Origin: Actinomycetes bacterium
GTDB taxonomy: Bacteria > Actinomycetota > Actinomycetes > Streptosporangiales > Streptosporangiaceae
Assembly: GCA_025964635.1 (NCBI GenBank)
Contig: JAOPYP010000765.1
Span: 1 to 7,900, forward strand
Length of the DNA stretch: 7,900 nt
Direction: 5' to 3'
The translations under genes and the position numbers were made by a program. Shown here piece after piece: positions 1 through 7,020 of the stretch. How positions within the stretch are numbered: position 1 is the first letter of the stretch; each line of letters starts with the position of its first letter. The notes below the pieces were generated by a model that searched no databases, was not told the origin of the DNA, and saw nothing but the letters and a program-made list of their open reading frames with translations.

Positions 1-1
1 G

Positions 2-190
2 GCCGAGATCGCCCGGACGCTGGCCGACCTGGCCGCCCGGCAGGCCAGCGGGGGCCAGCAGGCGCCCGCAGACCGGGAGGCGGCCTCAGGCCGGGGCCAG
101 GACCTCTTCGGCGCGGTGGCAGGCCGCCACGCGGCCTGGCGCTACCGCCCTGAGCACCGGGACCTCGGTGCGGCACCGGCTGACCGCTAG
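2..190 (+). CDS. Possible 3' end of a convergent plus-strand gene
   Basis: Plus-strand frame 2 is open from the left edge to a TAG at 188-190. Within the 29 codons that precede the end of the DppF-type gene, 27 end in G or C, the best of the three plus-strand frames. The translation begins with a plausible helical stretch, AEIARTLADLAARQ. No ATG, GTG or TTG exists on the minus strand here, so a further minus-strand gene starting in this stretch is unlikely. Against it, the frame would overlap the DppF-type gene by 103 bases, and codons after 88 look like antisense shadow. I recognise no family. Confidence 0.3.
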   Translation, partial: AEIARTLADLAARQASGGQQAPADREAASGRGQDLFGAVAGRHAAWRYRPEHRDLGAAPADR

Positions 191-1039
191 CGGGCAGCGG
201 GGATGGAAGACGCAACCCGGCGGCGGACTGGCCGCGTCGGGCGGCTCGCCGGGCAGCACGACCCGCGTCCGCCGCGCCGTCCCGTCGATTTCCGGCACCG
301 CGGAGCGCAGCGCCCGGGTGTACGGGTGGGCCGGGCTGTCCAGCAGCTCGCGGGTCGGGCCGCTCTCCGCGATCCGGCCCAGGTACAGCACGGCGGTCTG
401 CTCGCACAACTCACTCACGATCGCGACGTTGTGCGTGATCAGCAGGTAGGAGAGGTTCCGCTCGGCCCGGAGCCGGGTGATCAGCTCGAGCACCCGGGCC
501 TGGGCCCTGACGTCCAGGGCACTGGTCGGCTCGTCCAGGACCAGCAGCCGCGGCTGCACGCTGAGTGCCCGGGCTATCGCGACGCGCTGGCGCTGGCCGC
601 CGGACAGCTGATGCGGGTACCGGGACGTGAAGTCCGGGTCCAGGCCCACCTCGGCGAGCAGGCCGCGGGCCCGCTCGGCGGACAGCCGGCGTGGCACCAC
701 GCGGTGCGCGTGCAGCGCCTCCCGGATGGAGGTGCCGATCCGCATCCGCGGGTCGAGGCTGTTGTCCGGGTCCTGGAACACGATCTGCGCGGCGCGCCGG
801 TAGTCCCGCAGGGCCCGGCCGCGCAGGGTGGTGACGTCGGCCTCCTCGAACCGGATCTGGCCGCCGCTGACGCGGGCCAGCCGGAGCACGGCCCGGCCGA
901 TCGTCGTCTTGCCGGAGCCGCTCTCGCCGACCAGGCCGAGGCCGAACGGTCCCGCGGGCAGCTCCAGGCTCACCCCGTCGACCGCCCGCACCGGGCCGAA
1001 CCGGACAGTCAGGCCGGTGATCTCCAGCAGCGGGCTCAT
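86..1039 (-). CDS. dppF: ABC transporter ATPase, DppF type, with Cys-rich C-terminal domain
   Basis: This 317-residue ATPase is the second of the pair and the last gene of the unit in view. Walker A GESGSGKT is at 38-45, Q-loop Gln89 (IVFQDP), signature LSGGQ at 145-149, Walker B LLVLDE at 165-170, D-loop SALD at 173-176 and H-loop His203. The C-terminal oligopeptide/dipeptide-transporter domain is complete: HPYTRAL at 238-244, then LPGEPP at 262-267 and cysteines 276, 282, 289 and 307. This CX5CX6CX17C spacing resembles the iron-sulfur-binding motif described for some DppD/OppD-type ATPases. The strand before Walker A reads GPFGLGLVG, seemingly one residue longer than the usual form. The start at 1039 (ATGA overlap with DppD) is preferred over an in-frame start at 1219, whose extra 60 residues are low-complexity Arg/Gly/Ala sequence inside the preceding gene. 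AGGAGG lies unusually far upstream, at 25 bases. Confidence 0.95.
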   Translation of the reverse strand: MSPLLEITGLTVRFGPVRAVDGVSLELPAGPFGLGLVGESGSGKTTIGRAVLRLARVSGGQIRFEEADVTTLRGRALRDYRRAAQIVFQDPDNSLDPRMRIGTSIREALHAHRVVPRRLSAERARGLLAEVGLDPDFTSRYPHQLSGGQRQRVAIARALSVQPRLLVLDEPTSALDVRAQARVLELITRLRAERNLSYLLITHNVAIVSELCEQTAVLYLGRIAESGPTRELLDSPAHPYTRALRSAVPEIDGTARRTRVVLPGEPPDAASPPPGCVFHPRCPLAVSRCRTEVPVLRAVAPGRVAACHRAEEVLAPA

Positions 1040-1854
1040 CCGGCCGGCCCGTCCGGGGCTGGTGCCTCCTGTGCTGGCTGGCCGGGGGCGGGCGCCCCGA
1101 TCCGGGGCACCGCGGCCAGCAGTTCGGCCGTGTACTCGTGCTGTGGCGCGGACAGCACCTGGCCCGCGGGACCCTGCTCGACGATCCGGCCGGCCTGCAT
1201 GACCGCCACCCGGTCGCACAGCTCGGCCACCACCGCGAGGTCGTGGCTGATCAGCAGGACCGACATGCCCTCGCGCTCACGCAGGCCGCGGAGCAGTTCC
1301 AGCACCTCCGCCTGGACCGTCACGTCGAGCGCGCTGGTCGGCTCGTCGGCCAGCAGGACCTCGGCCCGCAGGGCCAGGGCGAGCGCGATCGCGACCCGCT
1401 GCAGCTGACCGCCAGACAGCTGCGCGGGATAGCGGTCCAGCAGGTCGGGTGGCAGCAGCACCTGGCGCATGGCCCGGGCCGCCGCCGCGGCCGCTTCCGC
1501 CTTGCTCATCCCGTGCAGCCGGAGCGCGCCCAGCACCACCCGCCCCACCTTGAACACCGGGCTGAACGCCGTGGCCGGGCTCTGGAAGATCGCCGCGATC
1601 TGCCGGCCGCGGAGCTCGCGCAGGTCCCGCTGGGACAGCGTGGTCAGCTCGGTACCGTCCAGCCGGATGCTGCCGCTGACGGTCGCGCCCACCGTGTGCG
1701 CGAGACCGAGGATGGCCAGCGTGGTCAGGGACTTGCCCGATCCGCTCTCCCCGGCCAGCCCGACGATCTCGGCCTGGCCGAGGGTGAGCTCGTCGATCTG
1801 CACCACCGGCCGGCGGCCGAACCGCACCTCGAGGCCGTTGATCGCCAGCCTCAT
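1036..1854 (-). CDS. dppD: ABC transporter ATPase, DppD type, short C-terminus
   Basis: This 272-residue nucleotide-binding subunit powers import together with the DppF-type ATPase. Walker A GESGSGKS is at 35-42, Q-loop Gln91, signature LSGGQ at 146-150, Walker B VLLADE at 166-171, D-loop SALD at 174-177 and H-loop His204. All key catalytic residues are present. The start is the ATG at 1854, overlapping the permease stop as ATGA, with GGAG 9 bases upstream. The frame stays open to 1962, but the extra 36 residues are Arg/Pro-rich, lie inside the permease gene and do not resemble the family. The protein is shorter than the usual roughly 320-330 residues: after the HEYTAELLAAVPRI segment it ends in a Pro/Ala/Gly-rich tail and lacks the Cys-rich oligopeptide-transporter C-terminal domain seen in its partner. 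Its stop overlaps the next ATG by ATGA. Confidence 0.95.
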   Translation of the reverse strand: MRLAINGLEVRFGRRPVVQIDELTLGQAEIVGLAGESGSGKSLTTLAILGLAHTVGATVSGSIRLDGTELTTLSQRDLRELRGRQIAAIFQSPATAFSPVFKVGRVVLGALRLHGMSKAEAAAAAARAMRQVLLPPDLLDRYPAQLSGGQLQRVAIALALALRAEVLLADEPTSALDVTVQAEVLELLRGLREREGMSVLLISHDLAVVAELCDRVAVMQAGRIVEQGPAGQVLSAPQHEYTAELLAAVPRIGAPAPGQPAQEAPAPDGPAG

Positions 1855-2747
1855 GGGAGGAGGCTCCGTTTCGGGTCCAGCAGGTCGCGCAGGCCGTCGC
1901 CGAGCAGGTTGAAGGCGAACGCGGTGACCAGGATGGCGATGCCGGGAAAGGTCACCACCCACCAGTCAGTGGTGAAGTAGTTCTGCCCCTCGGCCACCAT
2001 CAGGCCCCAGTCCGGCGTGGGGTCCTGCGCCCCGAGGCCGAGGAAGGACAGGGCCGACGCGGTCAGGATCACCCCGCCCACGTCCAGCGACACCTGCACG
2101 GTCAGCGGCGTGACCGAGTTGGGCAGGACGTGCCGCAGGATGATCCGCCACGGCCGGATGCCCAGCACCCGGCAGCTGTCGATGTACGCCCGCCCGGAGA
2201 CCGAGGCCGCCTGGCCCCGGATGAGGCGCGTGTACCAGGGCCACCAGGTGGCGGCGATGGCAATGGTCAGGCTGGTCAGGCTGGCCGGCAGCACCGCGGC
2301 CAGGGCCAGGGCCAGCAGCAGCGACGGGAAGGCCAGGAAGATGTCGGTCACCCGCATGATCACCTCATCGACCCAGCCGCCGAAATAGCCGGCCGCGATG
2401 CCCAGCGGGATCCCGACGACGCACGCGATCAGCAGCACGATGACGGCGACCAGCGGGGAGATCCGCGCCCCGTAGAGGACCCGGGAGAGCACATCGCGGC
2501 CCACCTGGTCGGTCCCGAACAGGTGCCGGGTGGAGGGCGGGCGGAGCACCAGGAACGGGTGCGTGGCCGTGCCGGCGTCGCCGGGGAACGGCGCGAGCAG
2601 CGGGGCGAACAGCGCGACCACGATGATCAGCACGGCCGTCAGCCCTCCCGCCACCAGAAGCGGATTAGCGCGCAGGCCGTGCCACAGGGCCTGGCCCCGC
2701 GGCAGTGCGAGAGCCGTCTCGGCGGCAGGTGAGGGCGCTTCGATCAT
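1851..2747 (-). CDS. dppC: ABC transporter permease, DppC type
   Basis: This 298-residue inner-membrane permease is the second half of the translocation pore. After a roughly 25-residue cytoplasmic lead, the first helix is at 30-54, followed by the diagnostic DppC segment HLFGTDQVGRDVLSRVLYGA (75-94). Further helices lie at about 97-120, 134-158, 217-240 and 264-285, with a less clear one near 159-175. The EAA coupling loop is 187-210 (YIDSCRVLGIRPWRIILRH in its core). FLGLGAQDPTPDWG (235-248) and the ending NLLGDGLRDLLDP (280-291) are hallmarks. The ATG at 2747 overlaps the upstream stop as ATGA. Only a weak GAGG about 11 bases upstream is visible, so translation probably depends on coupling to the DppB-type gene. 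Its own TGA again overlaps the next ATG. The protein is intact and of normal length; the symbol is at family level. Confidence 0.95.
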   Translation of the reverse strand: MIEAPSPAAETALALPRGQALWHGLRANPLLVAGGLTAVLIIVVALFAPLLAPFPGDAGTATHPFLVLRPPSTRHLFGTDQVGRDVLSRVLYGARISPLVAVIVLLIACVVGIPLGIAAGYFGGWVDEVIMRVTDIFLAFPSLLLALALAAVLPASLTSLTIAIAATWWPWYTRLIRGQAASVSGRAYIDSCRVLGIRPWRIILRHVLPNSVTPLTVQVSLDVGGVILTASALSFLGLGAQDPTPDWGLMVAEGQNYFTTDWWVVTFPGIAILVTAFAFNLLGDGLRDLLDPKRSLLP

Positions 2748-3760
2748 CGGAGCCTGATCCTCGGGTCGAGGGCGGCCTGGATGATGTCCACGGCCAGGTT
2801 GGCGGCCACGTACACCAGGGCGATGAACAGGGTCACGCCCAGGATGGCGGGGGTGTCGAGGGTCGCGATCGAGGCGGCCGTGTAGCTGCCCAGCCCGGGC
2901 CAGTCGAAGATCGCCTCGACCAGGAACGTGTTCACCAGTGAGTAGCCGAAGACCAGGGCCACCGCGGCCGCTACCGGGTTCCAGGCCAGTTTCATGGCGA
3001 ACCTGCTGTACACGGTGCGCTCGCTGAAGCCCAGCGCGCGGATCATCTGCACGTGGGTCTCGGTCACCGTGTCCAGCACCTGGGCGCGGACCATGCGGGC
3101 GATGAGCCCGGCCGGGTAGGCGGCGACGACCACGGCAGGCAGCACGAGATGGGCCAGGATGCTGCCGAGCATCGGCCAGTTCCCGCTGATCACCGCGTCG
3201 ATCAGGCTGAACCCGGTTCGCTGGTCGAGCGGGTGGCTGAACAGCAGGCCGGGAGCGTACTGCCCGGCGGCCGGCAGCACATGCAGCCGCTGGGAGAAGA
3301 CCAGCTGGAGGATGAGCGCCATCCAGAAGATCGGCATCGACACGCCGAGGATCGATCCGGCCCGGATGGCCTGGTCGGCCAGGCCTCCTGGCCAGCGGGC
3401 GGATACCAGCCCGAGCGGCACGGCGACGGCCAGCGCGATGATCAGCGCGGCGGTCACCAGTTCCAGCGACGCGGGGGCGGCGGTCCCGATGTCGGACAGG
3501 ACCGGCTGGTGGGTGTGGAGCGACAGCCCCCAGCTGCCGGTGAGGATGCCGCCGAAGTACGCCGCCAGCTGGACCAGCGGCGGCCGGTCCAGGCCGAGGA
3601 ACCGCCGGGCCGCGGCGACCTGGGCGGCCGACGCGTGCGGGCCGGCCCAGGTGGCCGCCGGATCGCCAGGAATAACACGGGCGATCACGAACGTCGCGAT
3701 GATGACGCCCGCGACTACCAGCATCGCCAGGGCGACCCGGCGCGCCACATAGCCGGTCAA
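2744..3760 (-). CDS. dppB: ABC transporter permease, DppB type
   Basis: This 338-residue inner-membrane permease forms a heterodimer with the DppC-type protein encoded next. Hydrophobic segments lie at about 9-30, 100-121, 134-155, 201-223, 262-284 and 305-327, giving the six helices of the family. The N-terminal MTGYVARR, the IPGDPA loop at 30-35 and the DPRIRLR end are typical of DppB. The cytoplasmic EAA-type coupling loop is around 234-262 (MIRALGFSERTVYSRFAMK in its core) and should contact the ATPases. The start is TTG at 3760, sharing TTGA with the stop of the binding-protein gene. GGGAG (3761-3765) abuts that TTG with no spacer. A GTG four codons later (3748), 12 bases from the same GGGAG, is a possible alternative. 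I prefer TTG because it keeps the usual N-terminal residues before the Arg-Arg pair and allows coupled termination-reinitiation. It overlaps the next gene by ATGA. The symbol is at family level. Confidence 0.94.
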   Translation of the reverse strand: MTGYVARRVALAMLVVAGVIIATFVIARVIPGDPAATWAGPHASAAQVAAARRFLGLDRPPLVQLAAYFGGILTGSWGLSLHTHQPVLSDIGTAAPASLELVTAALIIALAVAVPLGLVSARWPGGLADQAIRAGSILGVSMPIFWMALILQLVFSQRLHVLPAAGQYAPGLLFSHPLDQRTGFSLIDAVISGNWPMLGSILAHLVLPAVVVAAYPAGLIARMVRAQVLDTVTETHVQMIRALGFSERTVYSRFAMKLAWNPVAAAVALVFGYSLVNTFLVEAIFDWPGLGSYTAASIATLDTPAILGVTLFIALVYVAANLAVDIIQAALDPRIRLR

Positions 3761-5349
3761 CTCCCAGTTGGCCTGAGGTTGTAGGCGAAGACGACGTTCG
3801 CGTAGGCCGGGTCAGGCTGGAACCCGGTGAACGATGTGCGCATCGCGTACTGGTAGTTCACGTTGTAGAGCACGTCCAGGGGTGCCTGCTGCAGAACCTC
3901 GGCCTGCATGGTGCGGTACAGCTGCACGCCGGCCGGGCGGTTGGTCGCCAGCAGCGACTCCACCTGGTTGATCTGCTTATCCAGCGCCGAGCTGGAGTAG
4001 TAGGAGAGGTTGAAGTACGGCGACTTCTCCGTCTGCAGCAGGTTGGTGAACCAGGTGTACGGGTCGGCGTAGTCCGGCCACCAGTACTCCAGGAAGATGC
4101 TCTGGTGGCTGGAAGCGCTGGCCGACTTCGCCTTGGCCCACTGGGTCGGCCAGGCCAGCGACTGGGTGGAGAGGTTGATGTTCAGCTTGGCCAGGCTGGA
4201 CTTGAGCAGCGTGACCACGACCTGCTCGTTCGAGTCACCCTGGGTGTAGGTCAGGGTCAGGTTCAGCGTCTTCTTGCCCGGCCCGTACCCGGCCTGGTGC
4301 AGCAGCTGGTCCGCCTTGGCCGGGTCGTAGTGATAGTTCGGCAGGTTGGTGAAGTGGCCGGGCAGGCCCGCCGGGACCAGCCCGCTGGGCGTGACCGCCG
4401 CACCCTGCAACGCCGCGACGATCCCGGGGTAGTTGATCCCGTAGGAGATGGCCTGGCGCACCGGCAGGGTCAGCGTGCGCGCGTTGAGCTGGCTGAGCAG
4501 GTTCTGGAAGGACGGCACGCTCATCGTGTGGATGCCCGCCTGGCCCTGGAACGACTTCCACAGCGCCGGGCTGATCTGCTCCACGAAGTCGACCTGCCCG
4601 GACCGCAGCAGCTGGGCGGCGGTGGTGTCCTGGGGCACCACCCGGTACACGACCTTCTTGTAGTGCGCACCGCTCCAGCCGCCCCAGTAGCCGGGGAAGG
4701 CCTTGAGGATTACCTCGAACTCCTGGCCCTTGTTCCAGGTCTGCAGCGTGTACGGGCCGGTGCCCGCGTCGTGCGGCGTGTTGAGCCACTTGGTCAGCGA
4801 CCCCCCGCCTGCGGCCTGGGTGTCGTAGATGTACGCCGAGTAGGAGGCCGAGGCCTCGAGGTCCAGGGGCGAGGCGTACTTCAGGTGGAAGACCATCGTG
4901 TCGGGACTGGGCGCGCTGATGGTCTTGACCGCGTCCCAGACGTACCCGGCCCCGCCGCCCATCTTCTGCGTCCGCAGGATGGCCGCCGCCGCGGCCTGCG
5001 CGGTCATCAGCCGGCCCGTGTGGAAGTGCACTCCGTGCCGGAGGTGGAAGGTCCAGGACAGGCCGTTAGCCGAGGAGGACCAGCTGGTCGCGAGCTGCGG
5101 CTTGATCGTGTGCGTCGCGGCGTCGTAGCGCGTGAGTGTCTCGTACATGTTGCTCATCGCGAGGATGCCGTCGGAGTACTCGGTCGCGGGGTCCCAGCCG
5201 TCAACCATCACCGGGGCGGAGGTGTCGTAGGTGAACACCTGGTTGCCAGACTGCTTCTGGCTCGCCGGGTGCGAGGAGCCGCCGCAGGCGGCCAGCAGCA
5301 CCAGCAGAGCGGAGCCGGATGCCAGCAGCCCGGCGCGGTGGGGCTTCAT
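3757..5349 (-). CDS. ABC transporter family 5 solute-binding lipoprotein (DppA/OppA-type)
   Basis: This 530-residue extracytoplasmic receptor of a peptide/nickel/opine-type ABC importer captures the solute and hands it to the permease pair encoded next. The start has a short positive n-region (MKPHR), a hydrophobic stretch to about residue 21 and a lipobox LAAC, so Cys22 should be lipidated after signal peptidase II cleavage. The Ser/Gln-rich linker after it (to about 36) is typical. Family 5 hallmarks are LATSW (86-90), LSWTFHLRHGVHFHTG (97-112), GTGPY (196-200), then the Asn/Leu/Gly-rich core around LNARTLTLPVRQAISYGIN (288-306) and the C-terminal lobe ending near 526. Length matches the usual 500-560 residues. 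Its TGA overlaps the first codon of the permease gene by four bases. The substrate cannot be read from sequence; the neighbouring hydantoinase-type genes suggest a cyclic amide or peptide-like compound. The protein is intact. Confidence 0.95.
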   Translation of the reverse strand: MKPHRAGLLASGSALLVLLAACGGSSHPASQKQSGNQVFTYDTSAPVMVDGWDPATEYSDGILAMSNMYETLTRYDAATHTIKPQLATSWSSSANGLSWTFHLRHGVHFHTGRLMTAQAAAAAILRTQKMGGGAGYVWDAVKTISAPSPDTMVFHLKYASPLDLEASASYSAYIYDTQAAGGGSLTKWLNTPHDAGTGPYTLQTWNKGQEFEVILKAFPGYWGGWSGAHYKKVVYRVVPQDTTAAQLLRSGQVDFVEQISPALWKSFQGQAGIHTMSVPSFQNLLSQLNARTLTLPVRQAISYGINYPGIVAALQGAAVTPSGLVPAGLPGHFTNLPNYHYDPAKADQLLHQAGYGPGKKTLNLTLTYTQGDSNEQVVVTLLKSSLAKLNINLSTQSLAWPTQWAKAKSASASSHQSIFLEYWWPDYADPYTWFTNLLQTEKSPYFNLSYYSSSALDKQINQVESLLATNRPAGVQLYRTMQAEVLQQAPLDVLYNVNYQYAMRTSFTGFQPDPAYANVVFAYNLRPTGS

Positions 5350-5397
5350 GCCTTTCCTCCGTGATCGTGTCGTTGGGGAGTACTGCTGCCGTGGTGG
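5350..5397 (-). other. 48-base intergenic gap before the binding-protein gene
   Basis: This is the only non-overlapping junction in the operon, between the TAG of the hydantoinase-type gene and the ATG of the solute-binding protein. I see a ribosome binding site but no convincing promoter hexamers, inverted repeat or terminator. Transcription most likely reads through. A gap before the binding-protein gene with a strong binding site is common where that subunit must be made in excess over the membrane complex. Confidence 0.6.
5356..5360 (-). promoter_or_regulatory. Ribosome binding site of the solute-binding protein gene
   Basis: GGAGG on the minus strand sits 6 bases before the ATG at 5349, within GGAGGAAAGGC. 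It is an unobstructed, near-ideal site and fixes the start of the lipoprotein gene. Confidence 0.85.
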
Positions 5398-7020
5398 CTA
5401 CGGAGCCGTGGGCCCGGCCTGGTGCGCCTGCGCCGCCGGGGGCGGCGGAGCAGGATGGTCCGGCAGGCCGCCGAGAGCACCGGCGGCCTTGGCCCGGATC
5501 CGGATCGCCGGGGAGGTGAGGTAAGCCAGCGGGATCTCCTCCCGCTCGACGATCCGCACCGTCGCGGGATCCGCCCCGGCCGCTACGGCCCGCTCGCGTG
5601 CCTCGTCGCATGCCTCATCGAGCGCGGCCTTCCTGCCGCCCGGTCCCACGTGGAAGATCCGGTCCACCTGGCCGCTGACCGAGGCGATCGCCGCCCCCAC
5701 GGCATTGGCCGTGTCGAAATGCTCGGGCCTGATCACCTCGCTGACGCCCGGTATCCGGTCCGGCAGCAGGATGCTGCCGCCGCCGACCGCGACGAGCACG
5801 CAGTCGGCCCGGGAGGTCTTCATCCGGTCGATCGCGTCCGCCAGCATCACATCCGCCTGGGCCAGGGCACTGTCGAGCATCGCGCGGTGCCGGGCCGCCC
5901 GTCCAGGGTCGCCGAGTTGCGCCCGCCCGGCCGCGACCGCCCCGTCGGTCAGCGTGGGGGTCGCCCCGCCGAAGACGAGCGCCTCCTGCGGCAGCCGGTA
6001 GCCGACGCTGCGCGGGCCGATCCGGACGCCGGTGCCCGCCGCCGAGACCACGCTGCCGCCGCCGAGCGCGATGGTGACCAGGTCGGGCATCCGGAAGTTG
6101 GTGCGGATCCCGCCGATCTCGACTCCCTGCGACGACTCCCGCGGGAACCCGTTCACCAGGACGCCCACATCGGTGGACGTGCCGCCCACGTCGACGACCA
6201 GCGAGTCGCCGGTGCCGGTGAGGAAGGCCGCGCCGCGGACGCTGTTGGCCGGCCCGCTGCCGATCGTGAGGACCGGGTAGCGCAGGGCCTGATCCAGGCC
6301 CATCAGCGTGCCGTCGTTTTGTGCGAAGAACGTGGCCGGCCGCATCTGATGCGCGGCGAGCGAGTCGTGCATCGCGATGGCCACGTCGCGGGCCACCCCG
6401 GCCAGCGCCCCGTTCAGGATGGTGGCGTTCTCCCGCTCCAGCAGGCCGAGGGAGCCGATCTCATGACTGAGCGAGACGTGGACCTCGCCCAGCTCCCGCT
6501 TGACGATCTCGCTGGCCTCCAGTTCGTGCCGCGGCGAGACCGGGGCGAAGACGCTGGTGATGGCCACCCCGTCGGCGGTTCCCGCCACCTTGCCCAGGAA
6601 CCGCGCGATGGCGTCGGTGTCCAGCGGGGCCAGATCCTGTCCATCAAATTCGATGCCGCCGTCCACGATCACCGCGCCGGCCGAGATGACGTCGGTGAGG
6701 TCCGGCGGCCAGCCGAACATGGGCCGGATGCTGTGCGTGGCCGGGCCGCCGATCCGGATCACCGCTACCCGGCGGAGTTTCCTGCGCTCCAGCACCGCGT
6801 TCGTCGCGTGCGTGGTGCCCAGCATGACGTGGGTGATCCGCTGCCGGTCCACGTCGGGGGCGCGGAGCACGGTGTCGATCGCGGTGGTGATCCCGCCGGT
6901 GATGTCCGGCGTCCCGGGCACCTTGGCCTTGGCGATCACCCGGTCGGCGCCGTCCATGATCACGGCGTCGGTATTGGTGCCGCCGACATCGATGCCGAGA
7001 CGGCAGTCAGGAGCGGGCAC
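5398..7020 (-). CDS. hyuA: Hydantoinase/oxoprolinase-family protein (HyuA-type)
   Basis: This is a 540-residue protein of the HyuA / 5-oxoprolinase A-type family (ASKHA ATPase fold), which couples ATP hydrolysis to opening of cyclic amides such as hydantoins or 5-oxoproline. The phosphate-1 loop is GIDVGGTNTD (9-18). LGTTHATNAV follows at 68-77, QNDGTLM at 234-240, GSGPANSVRGAA at 254-265, phosphate-2 loop VVDVGGTSTDVG at 275-286, and glycine turns ALGGGS (318-323) and AVGGGS (411-416). Length is close to the roughly 515 residues of DUF917-associated members, plus a Pro/Ala-rich tail from about 521 that is probably disordered. The GTG start at 7020 is chosen because GGAGGAG lies 7 bases upstream and the GIDVGGTNTD motif follows directly. 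Its first 14 bases overlap the end of the DUF917 gene, implying coupled translation. It ends in TAG. No HyuB-type partner is visible in the window. The symbol is at family level; the substrate is unknown. Confidence 0.92.
   Translation of the reverse strand: MPAPDCRLGIDVGGTNTDAVIMDGADRVIAKAKVPGTPDITGGITTAIDTVLRAPDVDRQRITHVMLGTTHATNAVLERRKLRRVAVIRIGGPATHSIRPMFGWPPDLTDVISAGAVIVDGGIEFDGQDLAPLDTDAIARFLGKVAGTADGVAITSVFAPVSPRHELEASEIVKRELGEVHVSLSHEIGSLGLLERENATILNGALAGVARDVAIAMHDSLAAHQMRPATFFAQNDGTLMGLDQALRYPVLTIGSGPANSVRGAAFLTGTGDSLVVDVGGTSTDVGVLVNGFPRESSQGVEIGGIRTNFRMPDLVTIALGGGSVVSAAGTGVRIGPRSVGYRLPQEALVFGGATPTLTDGAVAAGRAQLGDPGRAARHRAMLDSALAQADVMLADAIDRMKTSRADCVLVAVGGGSILLPDRIPGVSEVIRPEHFDTANAVGAAIASVSGQVDRIFHVGPGGRKAALDEACDEARERAVAAGADPATVRIVEREEIPLAYLTSPAIRIRAKAAGALGGLPDHPAPPPPAAQAHQAGPTAP

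Noticed and set aside
1040..1219. Longer start for the DppF-type ATPase at 1219
   Set aside because: The added 60 residues are low-complexity and antisense-free shadow of the preceding ATPase gene; the ATG at 1039 starts at the usual family position and overlaps the upstream stop as ATGA.
203..1408. Long plus-strand open frame (401 codons), and similar ones at 4105-5364 and 5422-7080
   Set aside because: These are antisense shadows of GC-rich minus-strand genes: Arg/Gly/His/Gln-rich, without recognisable domains, while the minus strand encodes complete known families over the same bases.
1855..1962. Longer start for the DppD-type ATPase at 1962
   Set aside because: The added 36 residues are Arg/Pro-rich, lie inside the permease coding region and do not match the family; the ATGA start at 1854 fits the family N-terminus.
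2264..2281. Tandem 9-base repeat TGGTCAGGC x2
   Set aside because: It encodes part of a Ser-Leu-Thr repeat in a membrane region of the DppC-type permease; two copies in frame are readily explained by coding constraint.
2290..2340. GGCCAG-rich low-complexity stretch
   Set aside because: It encodes a Leu/Ala-rich transmembrane helix of the DppC-type permease and shows no regular repeat-spacer structure, so it is not a CRISPR or regulatory repeat.
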